A stretch of 64,000 bases of DNA, taken from positions 2,536,501 through 2,600,500 of the forward strand of contig NZ_JACHNH010000001.1 of NCBI RefSeq assembly GCF_014205335.1, written 5' to 3'. The notes beneath the pieces were generated by a model. That model was not told the DNA's origin. It made no database searches and saw only the letters and a list, made by a program, of their open reading frames with translations. A program made the position numbers and the translations under genes. The DNA is from Amorphoplanes digitatis. Lineage in GTDB: Bacteria; Actinomycetota; Actinomycetes; Mycobacteriales; Micromonosporaceae. This document shows, in pieces, positions 31,469 through 40,552 of the stretch (positions within the stretch are counted from its first letter, which is position 1; each line of letters begins with the position of its first letter).

Positions 31469-34462
31469 GTGAACTGCGCCTCGTGCGACAGCGCGCTGCC
31501 GGCCGACGCCCGGTTCTGCGCCTGCTGCGGTGCGGCACAGGCCGTCGCCGCGGCCAAGGAGGAACGCAAGCTGGTGACTGTCGTCTTCTGCGACCTGGTC
31601 GGCTCGACCGCGCTGTCCGGGCGGCTGGACCCGGAGACGCTGCGGTGGGTGACCCTGCGCTACTTCGCCGCCATGCGCGAACGGATCGAGACGTTCGGCG
31701 GCACCGTGGAGAAGTTCATCGGCGACGCGGTGATGGCCGTGTTCGGCACGCCGGTCATGCACGAGGACGACGCGCACCGGGCCGCCGCGGCCGCGGCCGG
31801 CATGGTCGAGGCGCTCGCGATCCTCAACGCCGAGCTGGAGCAGACGCACGGCGTACGCCTGGAGGTCCGCATCGGCGTGCACACCGGGCCCGCGGTGACC
31901 AGCACCGAGGTCTCCACCCGCCAGACCCTGGTCTCGGGCGAGACGGTGAACATCGCGGCCCGCCTCGAACAGCACGCCGGCGCCGGGGAGATCCTGATCG
32001 GCCCGCTGACCCGCGAGGCGATCGGCCCGGTGGCCGACACCGTCGAGGTCGGCCCGCTGCGACTCAAGGGCAAGCAGGAGGCCGTCGTCGCGCACCGGCT
32101 GCTCGCCATCGGCTCGGACAGCCCGGAGCTGCGGCGCCGCTTCGACCTGCCGTTCGTCGGCCGCGAACCGGAGCTGTCCGCGCTCGGCGACACCCTCGCC
32201 GCCGGCGGCACGGTCACCGTGCTGGGCGAGCCCGGCATCGGCAAGACCCGGCTGGTGCGCGCCTGGCTCGACCGGGCCGACCCGCCGCCGCGACACGGCT
32301 GGGGCCGCTGCCGCCCGTACGGCGAGCAGGGCAGCCTGGCTCCGCTCGCCGACGCGGTGCGGGCGCTGCTGGCCGGTTCCCCGGTCGGCGAGCCGGTCCT
32401 GGAGGCGTACCTGCTGCTCGACGGCACGCCGGGGCCGTCCGTCGAGGCGACGACCGCCGCGCTGGTCCGGGTCCTGGCGACCGCCGGGGTGCCGGTGCTG
32501 GACGACTGCCAGTGGGCGAGCGATCCGCTGCTCGACCTGCTCGACCACCTGGCCGGGCAGGGTGTGCCGGTGGTCCGGCTGGCCCGGTTCGACGTGCTCG
32601 ACCGGCGGCCGTCCTGGTGCGACGGCCCGGGCACGCTCCTGCTCACCGGCCTGGACGCCGGCGAGTGCGAGATCATGGCCGCCACCCTGGTCGAGGTCGG
32701 CGCCCACGCGGTCGCCGCGCCGGCGGCGGTGCTCGAATCCACCGGCGGCAACCCGTTCTACCTGGAGCAGCTCGTCGCCGCGGCGGCCGAGCGGGCCGGG
32801 AGCGACCCAGGCGCGGACCTGCCGACCGGGCTGCAGTCGCTGATCGGCGCCAGGATCGACGCGCTGCCCGACACCGAGCGCACCACCCTGGACCTGGCCG
32901 CGGTGCTGGGCCGGGAGTTCACCGCCGGGCACCTGACCGAGCTCGCCGGCACCGGCCCGGTCGGCGCGGAGCTGACCCGGCTCTGCGACCGCCGGCTCGT
33001 CGAGCCGCCGGGCCGGGCCGGCGCGGACGTGTTCCGGTTCAGCAACGGCCTGATCCACGAGGCCACGTACCAGGTCATGGCGAAGCGGGTACGGGCGGAG
33101 CGCCACGAGCGGGCCGCGGACGTGCTGGCCGGCGGCGGCGGCTCCATCGCGACCGTTGCCGGGCACCTGGAGCAGGCGTACCGGTACCGCAGCGCGCTCG
33201 GCGCGACCGGCCCGGCAACCGCCGTGCTGCGCGGCCGGGCCGCGGCCCTGTTCGCGGCCGCCGGGGCGCAGGCGCTGACCCGCTGCGACCTGGCCTGGGC
33301 CGATGACCTGCTGACCCGGGCGGTGGACCTGTTCGCCGCGGCCGAGCCGGGCCGGGCCGCCGCGCTGCGCCAACTCGGCGAGGTGCGGATCGCCACCGGG
33401 CGGGCCGCCGACGGGCACCGGCTGCTGCGCACCGCGCTGGCCGAGACGAACGAGGAGGTGGAGGCCGCGCACGCGCGGCTCGCCCTTGCCGTGGCGGACA
33501 CCGATCCGGCGGCGAGCGCGGTCGCCGCGGTCGCGGCCGAGGTGCTGCCGGTGTTCGAGGCGGCCGGCGACGCGCTGGGCCAGGCCCGGGCGCACATCCG
33601 GATGGCGCAGCACCGGCAGTTCGACGGCCGGCACGCCGAGGCCGACGGGCACCTGATGCTCGGCCTGCACCACGCGGTGCGCGGCGGCGCCGAGGGTGAG
33701 CGGGCGCTCGCGCTCGGCGCGGCCGGGATATCGCTGTGGCGGGGCCCGGCGCCGGTGCCGCTCGCCGTCGCGCGCTGCGCCGAGCTGCTGGCCGAGCACG
33801 GGCCACCCCGCCCCGCCGTCCGGGTCACCCTCGGCTGCACGCTCGCCGTGCTGCTGGCCCTCGACGACCGGCACGACCAGGCGCGGGAACGGCTCGACGA
33901 GGCCGGCGAGCTGATCCGGCAGCTCGGCTACGCCGAGGGCGCGGTGGTGCTGCCGCTGTTCGCCGCCGCGATCCGCACGCTGGCCGGCGACGCCCGGTCC
34001 GCGCTGGAACGGCTCGACGCGGGCGCCGCCGTGGCCCGGGAGCTGGGCGCCGCCGGGCTGCGCGCCACCATCGCCCGGGAGTCGGCGCGGCTGCTGCTGG
34101 ACCAGCGGCGCACGGCGCGGGCGGCGGCGCACCTGGCGTCGGTCGACCCCGGGACGCTGCCGCTGCGCGCCGACGCCGCCGACGTCGACGGGCTGCGGGC
34201 GCGGCTGGCCGCCGCCGACGGCGACGCGCCGCGCGCCGCCGATCTCATCCGGCGGGCGGTCGAGGCGGCCGAGGCGACGGACTCGCCGGTCCTGCGGGCG
34301 ACCGCGGCGCTGGACGAGGCCATGGTGCACCTCGAACTGGGCAGGCCGGCGCCGGCGGCCCGCGCGGCCGGCCGGGCCCGCGAGCTCTTCGCGGGCAAGG
34401 GCCACCGGCCGGGGGTACGGTGGGCGGCCGCCGCCCTCCGGCGCGCGGGGGTCGGCGCGTGA
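31469..34462 (+). CDS. adenylate/guanylate cyclase-ATPase-TPR sensor protein
   Basis: 997 residues. N-terminal zinc ribbon (C3, C6, C17, C20), class III nucleotide cyclase domain (about 33-190; TVVFCDLVGSTALSG, KFIGDAVMAVFG), AAA/NACHT-like ATPase (Walker A GEPGIGKTRL near 252; VLDDCQWAS as Walker B) and a long TPR-like helical C-terminus. This architecture is common in actinobacteria as signalling or regulatory proteins. GTG 31469 follows GAGAGGAG. It overlaps the subtilase gene by GTGA, so it is an integral part of the operon. It may sense a ligand and control the pathway or transport; the activity is inferred from the cyclase motifs. Confidence 0.88.
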   Translation: MNCASCDSALPADARFCACCGAAQAVAAAKEERKLVTVVFCDLVGSTALSGRLDPETLRWVTLRYFAAMRERIETFGGTVEKFIGDAVMAVFGTPVMHEDDAHRAAAAAAGMVEALAILNAELEQTHGVRLEVRIGVHTGPAVTSTEVSTRQTLVSGETVNIAARLEQHAGAGEILIGPLTREAIGPVADTVEVGPLRLKGKQEAVVAHRLLAIGSDSPELRRRFDLPFVGREPELSALGDTLAAGGTVTVLGEPGIGKTRLVRAWLDRADPPPRHGWGRCRPYGEQGSLAPLADAVRALLAGSPVGEPVLEAYLLLDGTPGPSVEATTAALVRVLATAGVPVLDDCQWASDPLLDLLDHLAGQGVPVVRLARFDVLDRRPSWCDGPGTLLLTGLDAGECEIMAATLVEVGAHAVAAPAAVLESTGGNPFYLEQLVAAAAERAGSDPGADLPTGLQSLIGARIDALPDTERTTLDLAAVLGREFTAGHLTELAGTGPVGAELTRLCDRRLVEPPGRAGADVFRFSNGLIHEATYQVMAKRVRAERHERAADVLAGGGGSIATVAGHLEQAYRYRSALGATGPATAVLRGRAAALFAAAGAQALTRCDLAWADDLLTRAVDLFAAAEPGRAAALRQLGEVRIATGRAADGHRLLRTALAETNEEVEAAHARLALAVADTDPAASAVAAVAAEVLPVFEAAGDALGQARAHIRMAQHRQFDGRHAEADGHLMLGLHHAVRGGAEGERALALGAAGISLWRGPAPVPLAVARCAELLAEHGPPRPAVRVTLGCTLAVLLALDDRHDQARERLDEAGELIRQLGYAEGAVVLPLFAAAIRTLAGDARSALERLDAGAAVARELGAAGLRATIARESARLLLDQRRTARAAAHLASVDPGTLPLRADAADVDGLRARLAAADGDAPRAADLIRRAVEAAEATDSPVLRATAALDEAMVHLELGRPAPAARAAGRARELFAGKGHRPGVRWAAAALRRAGVGA

Positions 34463-35307
34463 ACACGGCCGCGCCGACCGGGCCGCCGGCCAAGCGGCTG
34501 ACCTGGCGCCTGACCGGACAGGCCCCGGAGGAACTCGCGCTGCGCGCCGACGGGGAACGGGTGACCCCCGACTGGGCGTTCGGCGGCGCGACCGGCCACG
34601 GCGTACGGGTGTGCGTCGTGGACTCCGGGGTGGAGCTCGACCACCCGATGATCGGGCCGGTGGACCGCTCGTGGGCGGTGTTCGACGACAACGGCGTGCC
34701 CGGCGTCCGGGAGAGCACCGACGGCGACGCCTGCGGGCACGGCACCGCGTGCGCCGGCATCATCCGGCGCACCGCACCCGACTGCGAGCTGTACAGCGTG
34801 CGGGTGCTCGGCGGCAACGCCTCCGGCGGCGGCGGCACGCTGCTCACCGGCCTGCGCTGGGCGATACAGCAGAACTTCGACGTGATCAACCTGAGCCTGT
34901 CCACCACCCGGGCCCGGTTCGTCGAGGAGCTGCGCGCGCTCGCCGACGAGGCGTTCTTCCGGCGCACGGTCATCGTCGCCTCCGCGCACAACACGCCGGT
35001 GGAGAGCTTTCCGTGGCGCTTCGCGTCGGTCATCTCGGTCGGCAGCCACCACGAGACCGACCCGGATCTGTATCTCTACAACCCGGCGCCGCCGGTCGAG
35101 TTCTTCGCGGCGGGGCGCGACGTCGAGGTGGCCTGGCTCGGCGGGAAGAGCATCCGCAGCACCGGCAACAGCTTCGCCACGCCGTACATCGCCGGCCTGT
35201 GCGCGCGGATCCTGTCCAAGCACCCGCGGATGACCACGTTCCAGCTGAAGAACGCGCTGTACCTGTCCGCTGCCAACGTACGTGTCGATACCGGAGGTGC
35301 CAGTTGA
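34459..35307 (+). CDS. compact subtilisin-like serine protease (S8), cytoplasmic
   Basis: 282 residues with the complete triad: Asp in VVDSGVE (near 55), His in GHGTACAGI (near 94), Ser in TGNSFATPYIAG (near 238), and the oxyanion Asn in ASAHNTP. No signal peptide and no long propeptide are present, so it should act inside the cell. The likely role is leader removal from the 66-residue peptide, by analogy with RiPP-linked S8 proteases. GTG start overlaps the upstream TGA (GTGA), and the stop overlaps the TTG of the next gene (TTGA). Confidence 0.9.
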   Translation: MNTAAPTGPPAKRLTWRLTGQAPEELALRADGERVTPDWAFGGATGHGVRVCVVDSGVELDHPMIGPVDRSWAVFDDNGVPGVRESTDGDACGHGTACAGIIRRTAPDCELYSVRVLGGNASGGGGTLLTGLRWAIQQNFDVINLSLSTTRARFVEELRALADEAFFRRTVIVASAHNTPVESFPWRFASVISVGSHHETDPDLYLYNPAPPVEFFAAGRDVEVAWLGGKSIRSTGNSFATPYIAGLCARILSKHPRMTTFQLKNALYLSAANVRVDTGGAS

Positions 35308-35879
35308 GCGAGAACTATCCCGAGCTCGACCCGCTGTCGGCGGGCCTGCTCCAGTCCGTGGTCGACGTGGCCCGGGCCATCTTCGGCGCCGCGGCCAGCT
35401 CCGTGTTCCTGCTCGACGAGGACGCCGACGAGCTGGTGTTCCAGAGCGTCTCCGGCGAGGGCGAGGGCGAACTGGTGGGCCGCCGGTTCCCGGCCTCCGC
35501 CGGCATCGCGGGCTGGGTGGCCTCGACCGGCGAGGCGATGGTGGTCAACGACCTCCAGCAGGACGCCGCGTTCGACCGCGGGCTGGCCGAGTCGACCCGG
35601 TACGTGCCGCGCTCGCTGATGGCCGCGCCGCTGGTGCACGGCGAACGGGTGCTGGGCGTGCTCGAGGTGCTCGATCCGGCGCCGCAGTCCCGGTCGAGCC
35701 TCAACGAGCTCGAACTGCTGTCGATGTTCGCCCGGCAGGCCGCGGCCGCGCTGCGGGTCGTGATGGACCGTCACCCGCCGGGCGGGCGCACCCGGGCCGG
35801 CCTGGACGTCGACGGCCGGGCCACGGCCCTGCACCTGGTGCAGAGCCTGCAACGGCTGCTGGAGACCGCGCCCGCCTGA
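35304..35879 (+). CDS. GAF-domain protein
   Basis: 191 residues, almost entirely one GAF domain (SVVDVARAIFGAAASSVFLLD; GIAGWVASTGEAMVVND; SLMAAPLVHGERVLGVLEVLD). There is no output domain, so it may act as a small-molecule sensing partner, perhaps for the cyclase-ATPase. Start is a TTG overlapping the subtilase TGA, with GGAGG 6 bases upstream. It is the last gene of the six-gene operon. The 3' end is 5 bp from a convergent LuxR gene. Confidence 0.85.
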   Translation: MSENYPELDPLSAGLLQSVVDVARAIFGAAASSVFLLDEDADELVFQSVSGEGEGELVGRRFPASAGIAGWVASTGEAMVVNDLQQDAAFDRGLAESTRYVPRSLMAAPLVHGERVLGVLEVLDPAPQSRSSLNELELLSMFARQAAAALRVVMDRHPPGGRTRAGLDVDGRATALHLVQSLQRLLETAPA

Positions 35880-35890
35880 TCGGGTCAGGC
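35874..35890. terminator. small convergent hairpin over two stop codons
   Basis: GCCTGA-TCGGG-TCAGGC covers the stops of the GAF gene and the convergent LuxR gene. Short 6-bp arms make it a weak candidate. Confidence 0.35.
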
Positions 35891-38752
35891 GATCCGCGGA
35901 CCGCCCGCGCGTTCGCGGACGAGCAGGGTCGCCAGCGCCACCCGGGAGGTCGCGCCGAGCTTGCGGTAGACGCTGGCGAGGTGCGCCTCGACGGTGCGCT
36001 CGCTCAGGCGCAGCTGGGTGGCGATCTGCCGGTTGGAGCGCCCGTCGCCGGCCAGCACGGCCACCTCCCGCTCGCGGTTCGTCAGCGCCGCCAGCACGGT
36101 GGCCGGCGCCGGCGAGCCGCCGCCGGCGCGCCGGCCGCCGCCGGTCAGCGACTCGCGGACCCGGTCCAGCTCGTCGTGCAGCCAGCGTGCGCCGCCCGCC
36201 GCGGCCTGCGTGGACGAGCGCGACAGGGCCGCTACCGCCTCGTCGCGCCGGCCCAGCCGGCCCAGGCTGCGGGCCGCGAAGACGGCCGTCCGTGCCTGGT
36301 CCGCGGACTTGCCGACGACCGCGAACCCGGCGTCGGCGCGGGCGAACTCGACGAGCGCCGCCTCGTGGTCGCCGTGCACGGCCCGCATCAGCCCCCGGGC
36401 GCGGGCCGCGTGCGCGCTCTGTCCCGGCAGATCGAGCCGGTCGGCGACCGCGCCGGCCAGCTCCGTGAAGTGGGCGGCCCGGCGCAGGTCGGCGAGTTTG
36501 ATCAGCGCGCCGACCAGGATCTCCGCGTACTCCGGCACCAGCGGTGCGCCGAGCAGCTTCAGGTCCGGCCCGCCGGCCCGCAGGACCAGCTCGACGCAGG
36601 CGCGGGGATCACCGCCGAGGAGTTCGGCGAGCCCGCGCATCAGCAACGCGGTGCGGGCCCACCAGCTGTTGACGGCGCTGCCGGTGAACAGCGCGGTGGC
36701 CCGGCGTACGTCGGTGAGCGCGGCATCCACCTGGCCCAGCGGCGACACCCAGATCTGCAACGGCGCCCTGATCGCCAGCACGATGCCCAGCAGGTGATCG
36801 CTGCCCACCAGGTGCGCGGCGTCCTCGGCCTGCTCGGCGTAGTCGAGCGCCTTGGTGAGCCGGCCGGTGAACATCCGGACCAGGCTCTGCCCGAGCAGCA
36901 CGTGAGGCAGGCCGTGGCTCTGCCCGGTCCGGGCGATGATCGCCCGGCCGCGGGCGAGGTGGCGCTCGGCGTCGGCGAACCGCTCCAGCAGCATCTCGGC
37001 CCAGCCGAGCATGCACAGCGCCTCGCGTTCCCCGGCGAGCGCGCTGTCCGGCAGCCCGTCGACCAGGTGGCTGGCCGCTTCCGACGCGGCCCGGGCGACG
37101 GCCGTGTGCCCGACGCAGATCTCGCCGAACGCGCTGAACGCCAGCGCGGTGGCCTCGCCGAGCAGATCGCCGGACTCGCGCGCGGCCTCGCACGCCCAGG
37201 AGATCTCCGCCCGGGCGGCCGGGTAGTCGTTGGCCAGCAGCGTGGTCAGGCCCAGCTCCAGGGCCAGCCCGATGCGCTCCGGCGAGCTGCGGGAACCCAG
37301 CCGGGCGACCTCGGTACGCAGCAGGGCGATCGCCTCGGGATAGCGGCCCAGGCGCTGCTCCGCGTGTGCGCACAGCACCACCGCGGCGGAGCGGTTGACC
37401 GAGTCCCCGGCGGTCTCGGCGTGCAGGATCTGGTGCAGCAGGTCCCGGCTGGCCTCGTACCGGCCGCCCAGGCCCAGCGCCCGGGCCAGCAGGTACCCGA
37501 GTTCGAAGCGACGGGCCGCGAACTCGGGCGCCGCGGGCAGCATCCGCAACGCGATCCGGTACCAGTGCGCGGCGGTCAGCGGCGAGGTGCTCATCGACTC
37601 CTGCCCGGCCCGGCTCAGCACCTCGTCCAGCTCGGGCGACCAGGAGCTGCCGCCGTGTTCGATGTGGTGACTCAGCTCCGCCGCGGCCGCGCCCCGGGTG
37701 GTGAGCAGCGCCAGCGCCCGCCGGTGCACCCCGACGCGCCAGGCCGGCGCGGCCCGGTTGTAGATCGCCCGGCGTACCAGCGGGTGGCGGAACTCGAGCT
37801 CCCCGCCGTAGCTGCCGGGCCGGATCAGATCCCGGTCGATCAGCGTGCCGAGGGCGCCGTCCACCGCCGCCGGCGCCACGCTCGTCACGACGGCGGCCAG
37901 CACCTCCGACGAGAACGGGTCGCCCAGCACCGCCGCGGTCGAGGCCACCGCCAGCTCCTGCTCGGACAGCGACATGGTCTCGCCGAGGATCAGCGACTCC
38001 AGCCGGTCCGCGGTGTCCCCGCCGGTGCGCCCGGTGTCGCGCTGCGCGCCACGGTCCAGCGTCAGCAGGTACAGCGGGTTGCCGCGGCTGGTCTCGTACA
38101 GGTCGAAGGGGTGCCGGCTGCCGGGCCGGCCACCGACCAGCCGGCCGGCCTCGGCGCGGGTGAGCGGTCCGAGCTCGATCCGGGTGACCGCACCGTGGTC
38201 GGTGTTGCGGGCCAGCGCGTAGCGCAGCTGCGCGGGCGCCTGCCGGTCCCGGTGCGAGACCACCACGAGCAGCGGCTCGGCCATCGGGCGCCGGCTCAGG
38301 AAGTCGATGAAGTCGATCGATCCGGGGTCCGCCCAGTGCGCGTCGTCGAGCAGCATCACCAGCGGGGTCCGCGCCATGCCCACCAGCAGCTGGCGCACCT
38401 CCCGGAACAGGCGCAGGCGGTCGCTGTCGGGCTCGGCACCGGGAAGTTCGAGGACGGCCGAGCGCAGTTCGTCGTCGCCGTAGTCGTGCAACGCCTCGCG
38501 GATGAGCTGGAACGGCAGCTGACGCTCGAACTCCGCGGCCCGGCCCGAGATCACCGCGATCCCGGCCGCGGTGGCCAGCTCCCGCGCCGTGGCCAGCAGG
38601 AAGGTCTTGCCGATCCCCGGCTCGCCGACCACCTGGAGGAATCCGCCCCGCCCGGCGCGCAGGCCGTCCACCGCGGCGCGGACGGTCCGCATCTCGGCAT
38701 CCCGCCCGACGATCCCGCCCCCGGACGTCACGGGTTGCAGAGCTTCGGACAT
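35885..38752 (-). CDS. LAL-type LuxR regulator (large ATPase + TPR + LuxR HTH)
   Basis: 955 residues. N-terminal AAA/NB-ARC ATPase (Walker A VVGEPGIGKTFLL near 40, Walker B LVMLLDDAHWAD), long helical TPR-like middle, and C-terminal LuxR HTH (LTNREREVAVLAGDGRSNRQIA, RLSERTVEAHLASVYRKL). This is the MalT/LAL class. ATG 38752 follows AAGGGGG; upstream in-frame sequence is not conserved-looking. It converges on the radical SAM operon and diverges from the membrane protein gene at 38976. It could regulate the peptide operon, but nothing in the sequence proves that. Confidence 0.9.
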   Translation of the reverse strand: MSEALQPVTSGGGIVGRDAEMRTVRAAVDGLRAGRGGFLQVVGEPGIGKTFLLATARELATAAGIAVISGRAAEFERQLPFQLIREALHDYGDDELRSAVLELPGAEPDSDRLRLFREVRQLLVGMARTPLVMLLDDAHWADPGSIDFIDFLSRRPMAEPLLVVVSHRDRQAPAQLRYALARNTDHGAVTRIELGPLTRAEAGRLVGGRPGSRHPFDLYETSRGNPLYLLTLDRGAQRDTGRTGGDTADRLESLILGETMSLSEQELAVASTAAVLGDPFSSEVLAAVVTSVAPAAVDGALGTLIDRDLIRPGSYGGELEFRHPLVRRAIYNRAAPAWRVGVHRRALALLTTRGAAAAELSHHIEHGGSSWSPELDEVLSRAGQESMSTSPLTAAHWYRIALRMLPAAPEFAARRFELGYLLARALGLGGRYEASRDLLHQILHAETAGDSVNRSAAVVLCAHAEQRLGRYPEAIALLRTEVARLGSRSSPERIGLALELGLTTLLANDYPAARAEISWACEAARESGDLLGEATALAFSAFGEICVGHTAVARAASEAASHLVDGLPDSALAGEREALCMLGWAEMLLERFADAERHLARGRAIIARTGQSHGLPHVLLGQSLVRMFTGRLTKALDYAEQAEDAAHLVGSDHLLGIVLAIRAPLQIWVSPLGQVDAALTDVRRATALFTGSAVNSWWARTALLMRGLAELLGGDPRACVELVLRAGGPDLKLLGAPLVPEYAEILVGALIKLADLRRAAHFTELAGAVADRLDLPGQSAHAARARGLMRAVHGDHEAALVEFARADAGFAVVGKSADQARTAVFAARSLGRLGRRDEAVAALSRSSTQAAAGGARWLHDELDRVRESLTGGGRRAGGGSPAPATVLAALTNREREVAVLAGDGRSNRQIATQLRLSERTVEAHLASVYRKLGATSRVALATLLVRERAGGPRIA

Positions 38753-38975
38753 GGATGCCCCCTTGCCAGGTACTCGGCCGGACGTCCCATTACGGTGCGT
38801 ATTCAAACCTATCCATGGGGCAACCGATCAGACAACGGCCCTGGCGGATCTTCAATCTGATCGGTCCAGTATGGATCGTCCGAGCGACCGAGGCCGACCC
38901 CTCAGCATCTGCCGCGAACCCAGGTTTGATCTTTTGTGTCCGCGTAGGGTGGTGCCGTCGACGAGGAGGACCGAT
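38753..38975. promoter_or_regulatory. intergenic region with a 10-bp inverted repeat
   Basis: 223 bp, locally AT-richer than its surroundings. ACCGATCAGA (38823-38832) and its exact complement TCTGATCGGT (38866-38875) are separated by 33 bp, suggesting a two-site operator or a looped structure between the divergent LAL gene and the membrane protein gene. A good ribosome site GAGGAGGA precedes 38976. Confidence 0.5.
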
Positions 38976-39434
38976 ATGGCTGACCGCGTCCATGGTCATC
39001 TCATCGGGCGGGCGTTCCTGCTGGGCGCGGCCTGCGGCGGCCGGAGCATGGCCGGCCCGGCGGCCGTCGCGCTCACCGCCGGCCCGGTACCGGCCCGCGG
39101 CCTCTCCGGTACGCGGGCACGCCGGCTGATCGCGGCCTCGGCCCTCGCCGAACTCGTCGCCGACAAGCTACCCGGCGTGCCCAGCCGGCTGGCGCCGCCG
39201 GCGCTGGCCGCGCGCCTGGTGACGGCGGGCGCCTCCGCCGCCGCGCTGGCCCGGCGCGACGGCGCGACGGCGGCGCTGCCCGTGCTGGCCGCCGTGTCCG
39301 GGGCGCTGGCCGCCGGCGTGGCCGGCGCGCGCTGGCGGGCGTGGGCGGGCCGGGGCGCGCTGCCGCCGGTCGCCGCCGCGGTGCTCGAGGACCTCGCCGT
39401 CGTCGGCGCCGCGGCGGCCGCGGTCCGGCCATAG
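38976..39434 (+). CDS. small Ala-rich membrane protein (DUF4126-like)
   Basis: 152 residues, very rich in Ala, Gly and Leu, with four hydrophobic stretches separated by Arg-rich turns (RLIAASALAELVADKLPGVPSRL is characteristic of the DUF4126 type). ATG preceded by GAGGAGGA. No function is established. The stop is 13 bp from the convergent membrane protein at 39448. The DUF assignment is by eye and uncertain. Confidence 0.75.
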   Translation: MADRVHGHLIGRAFLLGAACGGRSMAGPAAVALTAGPVPARGLSGTRARRLIAASALAELVADKLPGVPSRLAPPALAARLVTAGASAAALARRDGATAALPVLAAVSGALAAGVAGARWRAWAGRGALPPVAAAVLEDLAVVGAAAAAVRP

Positions 39435-39447
39435 CCGTCGGGTCCGC

Positions 39448-40494
39448 TCAGGCCGCGACCGTCTCCTCGATCTCCTCCAGTGCGGCGGCGTCCTCGCCCG
39501 CGTCGACGGCCGGCCTGGCCCGGCGGCGTTCGGTGAGCGCCGCGGCGGCGAGCAGCGCCAGGCCCGCGGCCAGCCAGCCGGTCAGCGTCAGCAGGTGCCC
39601 GGCGAAGCCGGCGGCGCGGCCGAAGTAGAGCAGGCTGCGGACGCCCTCCACGAACCCGGCACCGTCCCAGAACGAGTGCAGTCGGGCGAAGAACGCGTTC
39701 TGGAGCTCGGGGCGGAAGACGCCGCCGGACGAGGTGAAGTTGAGCATCACGAAGACGACCATCATGGCGAGCGTGGTCCAGCGCTTGAGGAACGTGTGCA
39801 CGCCGATGCCGACGGCGAGGATGCCGGCCGAGTAGAGCAGCGCCATCGTCCACACCAGGGGGTACTGGTGGTCGACGACGTGGAACACCGGCCCGGCCAG
39901 CACGATGCCGACGACGCTGACGACCAGCGCGGTGGACAGGCCGAGCAGCGCCCGGATCCAGATCGCGAGGCCGGCTCCGGCGGCGCCGATCGCGGCGACG
40001 CTCGCGTAGGAGCCGATGCTCAGCAGCACGAGGAAGAAGAAGATGCCCTGGCCGGTGGGGTCGCCAGCGGCCAGCGGGGTGAGGTTGGTGACGGCGAGCG
40101 CGCCGCCCTGCGCCGCGGCGACCTCGCGGAACAGCGACTCGGCCACGGAGGCGGAGGTCTCGGAGTTCGCCTTGGCGACCAGGAGCTCGGGGCGGTGCGG
40201 GTCCGGCACGAACGCGCCGACGAGCGTGCGGTCGCGCAGCGCGTCCGCCGCGGCGTCGCGGGAGGCGACCGTGCGCACGTCGAACGCGTCGCCCGCGCGC
40301 TGCCTGATCCTGGCGGCGAGCGCCCGCGCGGGCTCGTCCGCGCCGACGACGGCCACGTTCAGGTGCCGGGGGTGCGGCTTGTCGAAGGCGCTCAGATAGG
40401 CGAGGCCCATGCCGAGGCACATCAGCAGCGGCGTCACCAGGTGCAGGGCGACGTGGCCGACGGCGCGCCACGTGCCGGAAGGGGGGTTGGTCAT
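39448..40494 (-). CDS. YhgE/Pip-like (ABC-2-type) membrane protein, MarR-associated
   Basis: 348 residues: an N-terminal helix (about 15-35), an extracytoplasmic domain (about 40-150; VAVVGADEPARALAARI, VGAFVPDP, VAKANSETSASVAE) and five or six C-terminal helices. This layout matches DUF3533/YhgE-Pip/ABC-2 permease-like proteins, often linked with efflux or phage-infection proteins. It diverges from a MarR gene across 58 bp holding two palindromes, so it is the likely MarR target. The substrate is unknown. Confidence 0.8.
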   Translation of the reverse strand: MTNPPSGTWRAVGHVALHLVTPLLMCLGMGLAYLSAFDKPHPRHLNVAVVGADEPARALAARIRQRAGDAFDVRTVASRDAAADALRDRTLVGAFVPDPHRPELLVAKANSETSASVAESLFREVAAAQGGALAVTNLTPLAAGDPTGQGIFFFLVLLSIGSYASVAAIGAAGAGLAIWIRALLGLSTALVVSVVGIVLAGPVFHVVDHQYPLVWTMALLYSAGILAVGIGVHTFLKRWTTLAMMVVFVMLNFTSSGGVFRPELQNAFFARLHSFWDGAGFVEGVRSLLYFGRAAGFAGHLLTLTGWLAAGLALLAAAALTERRRARPAVDAGEDAAALEEIEETVAA

Positions 40495-40512
40495 GTGCGG
40501 TCCCGAGGGTGA

Positions 40513-40551
40513 GTTGGTAAATACAACCTACGGGAAGTTGTAGATTACAAC
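40513..40551. promoter_or_regulatory. tandem MarR-type operator
   Basis: Two related palindromes lie in the divergent promoter: GTTGgTA-aa-TACAAC (40513-40527, imperfect) and GTTGTA-gat-TACAAC (40537-40551, perfect). The second abuts the MarR start codon, as expected for autorepression. Confidence 0.75.
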
Positions 40552-40552
40552 C

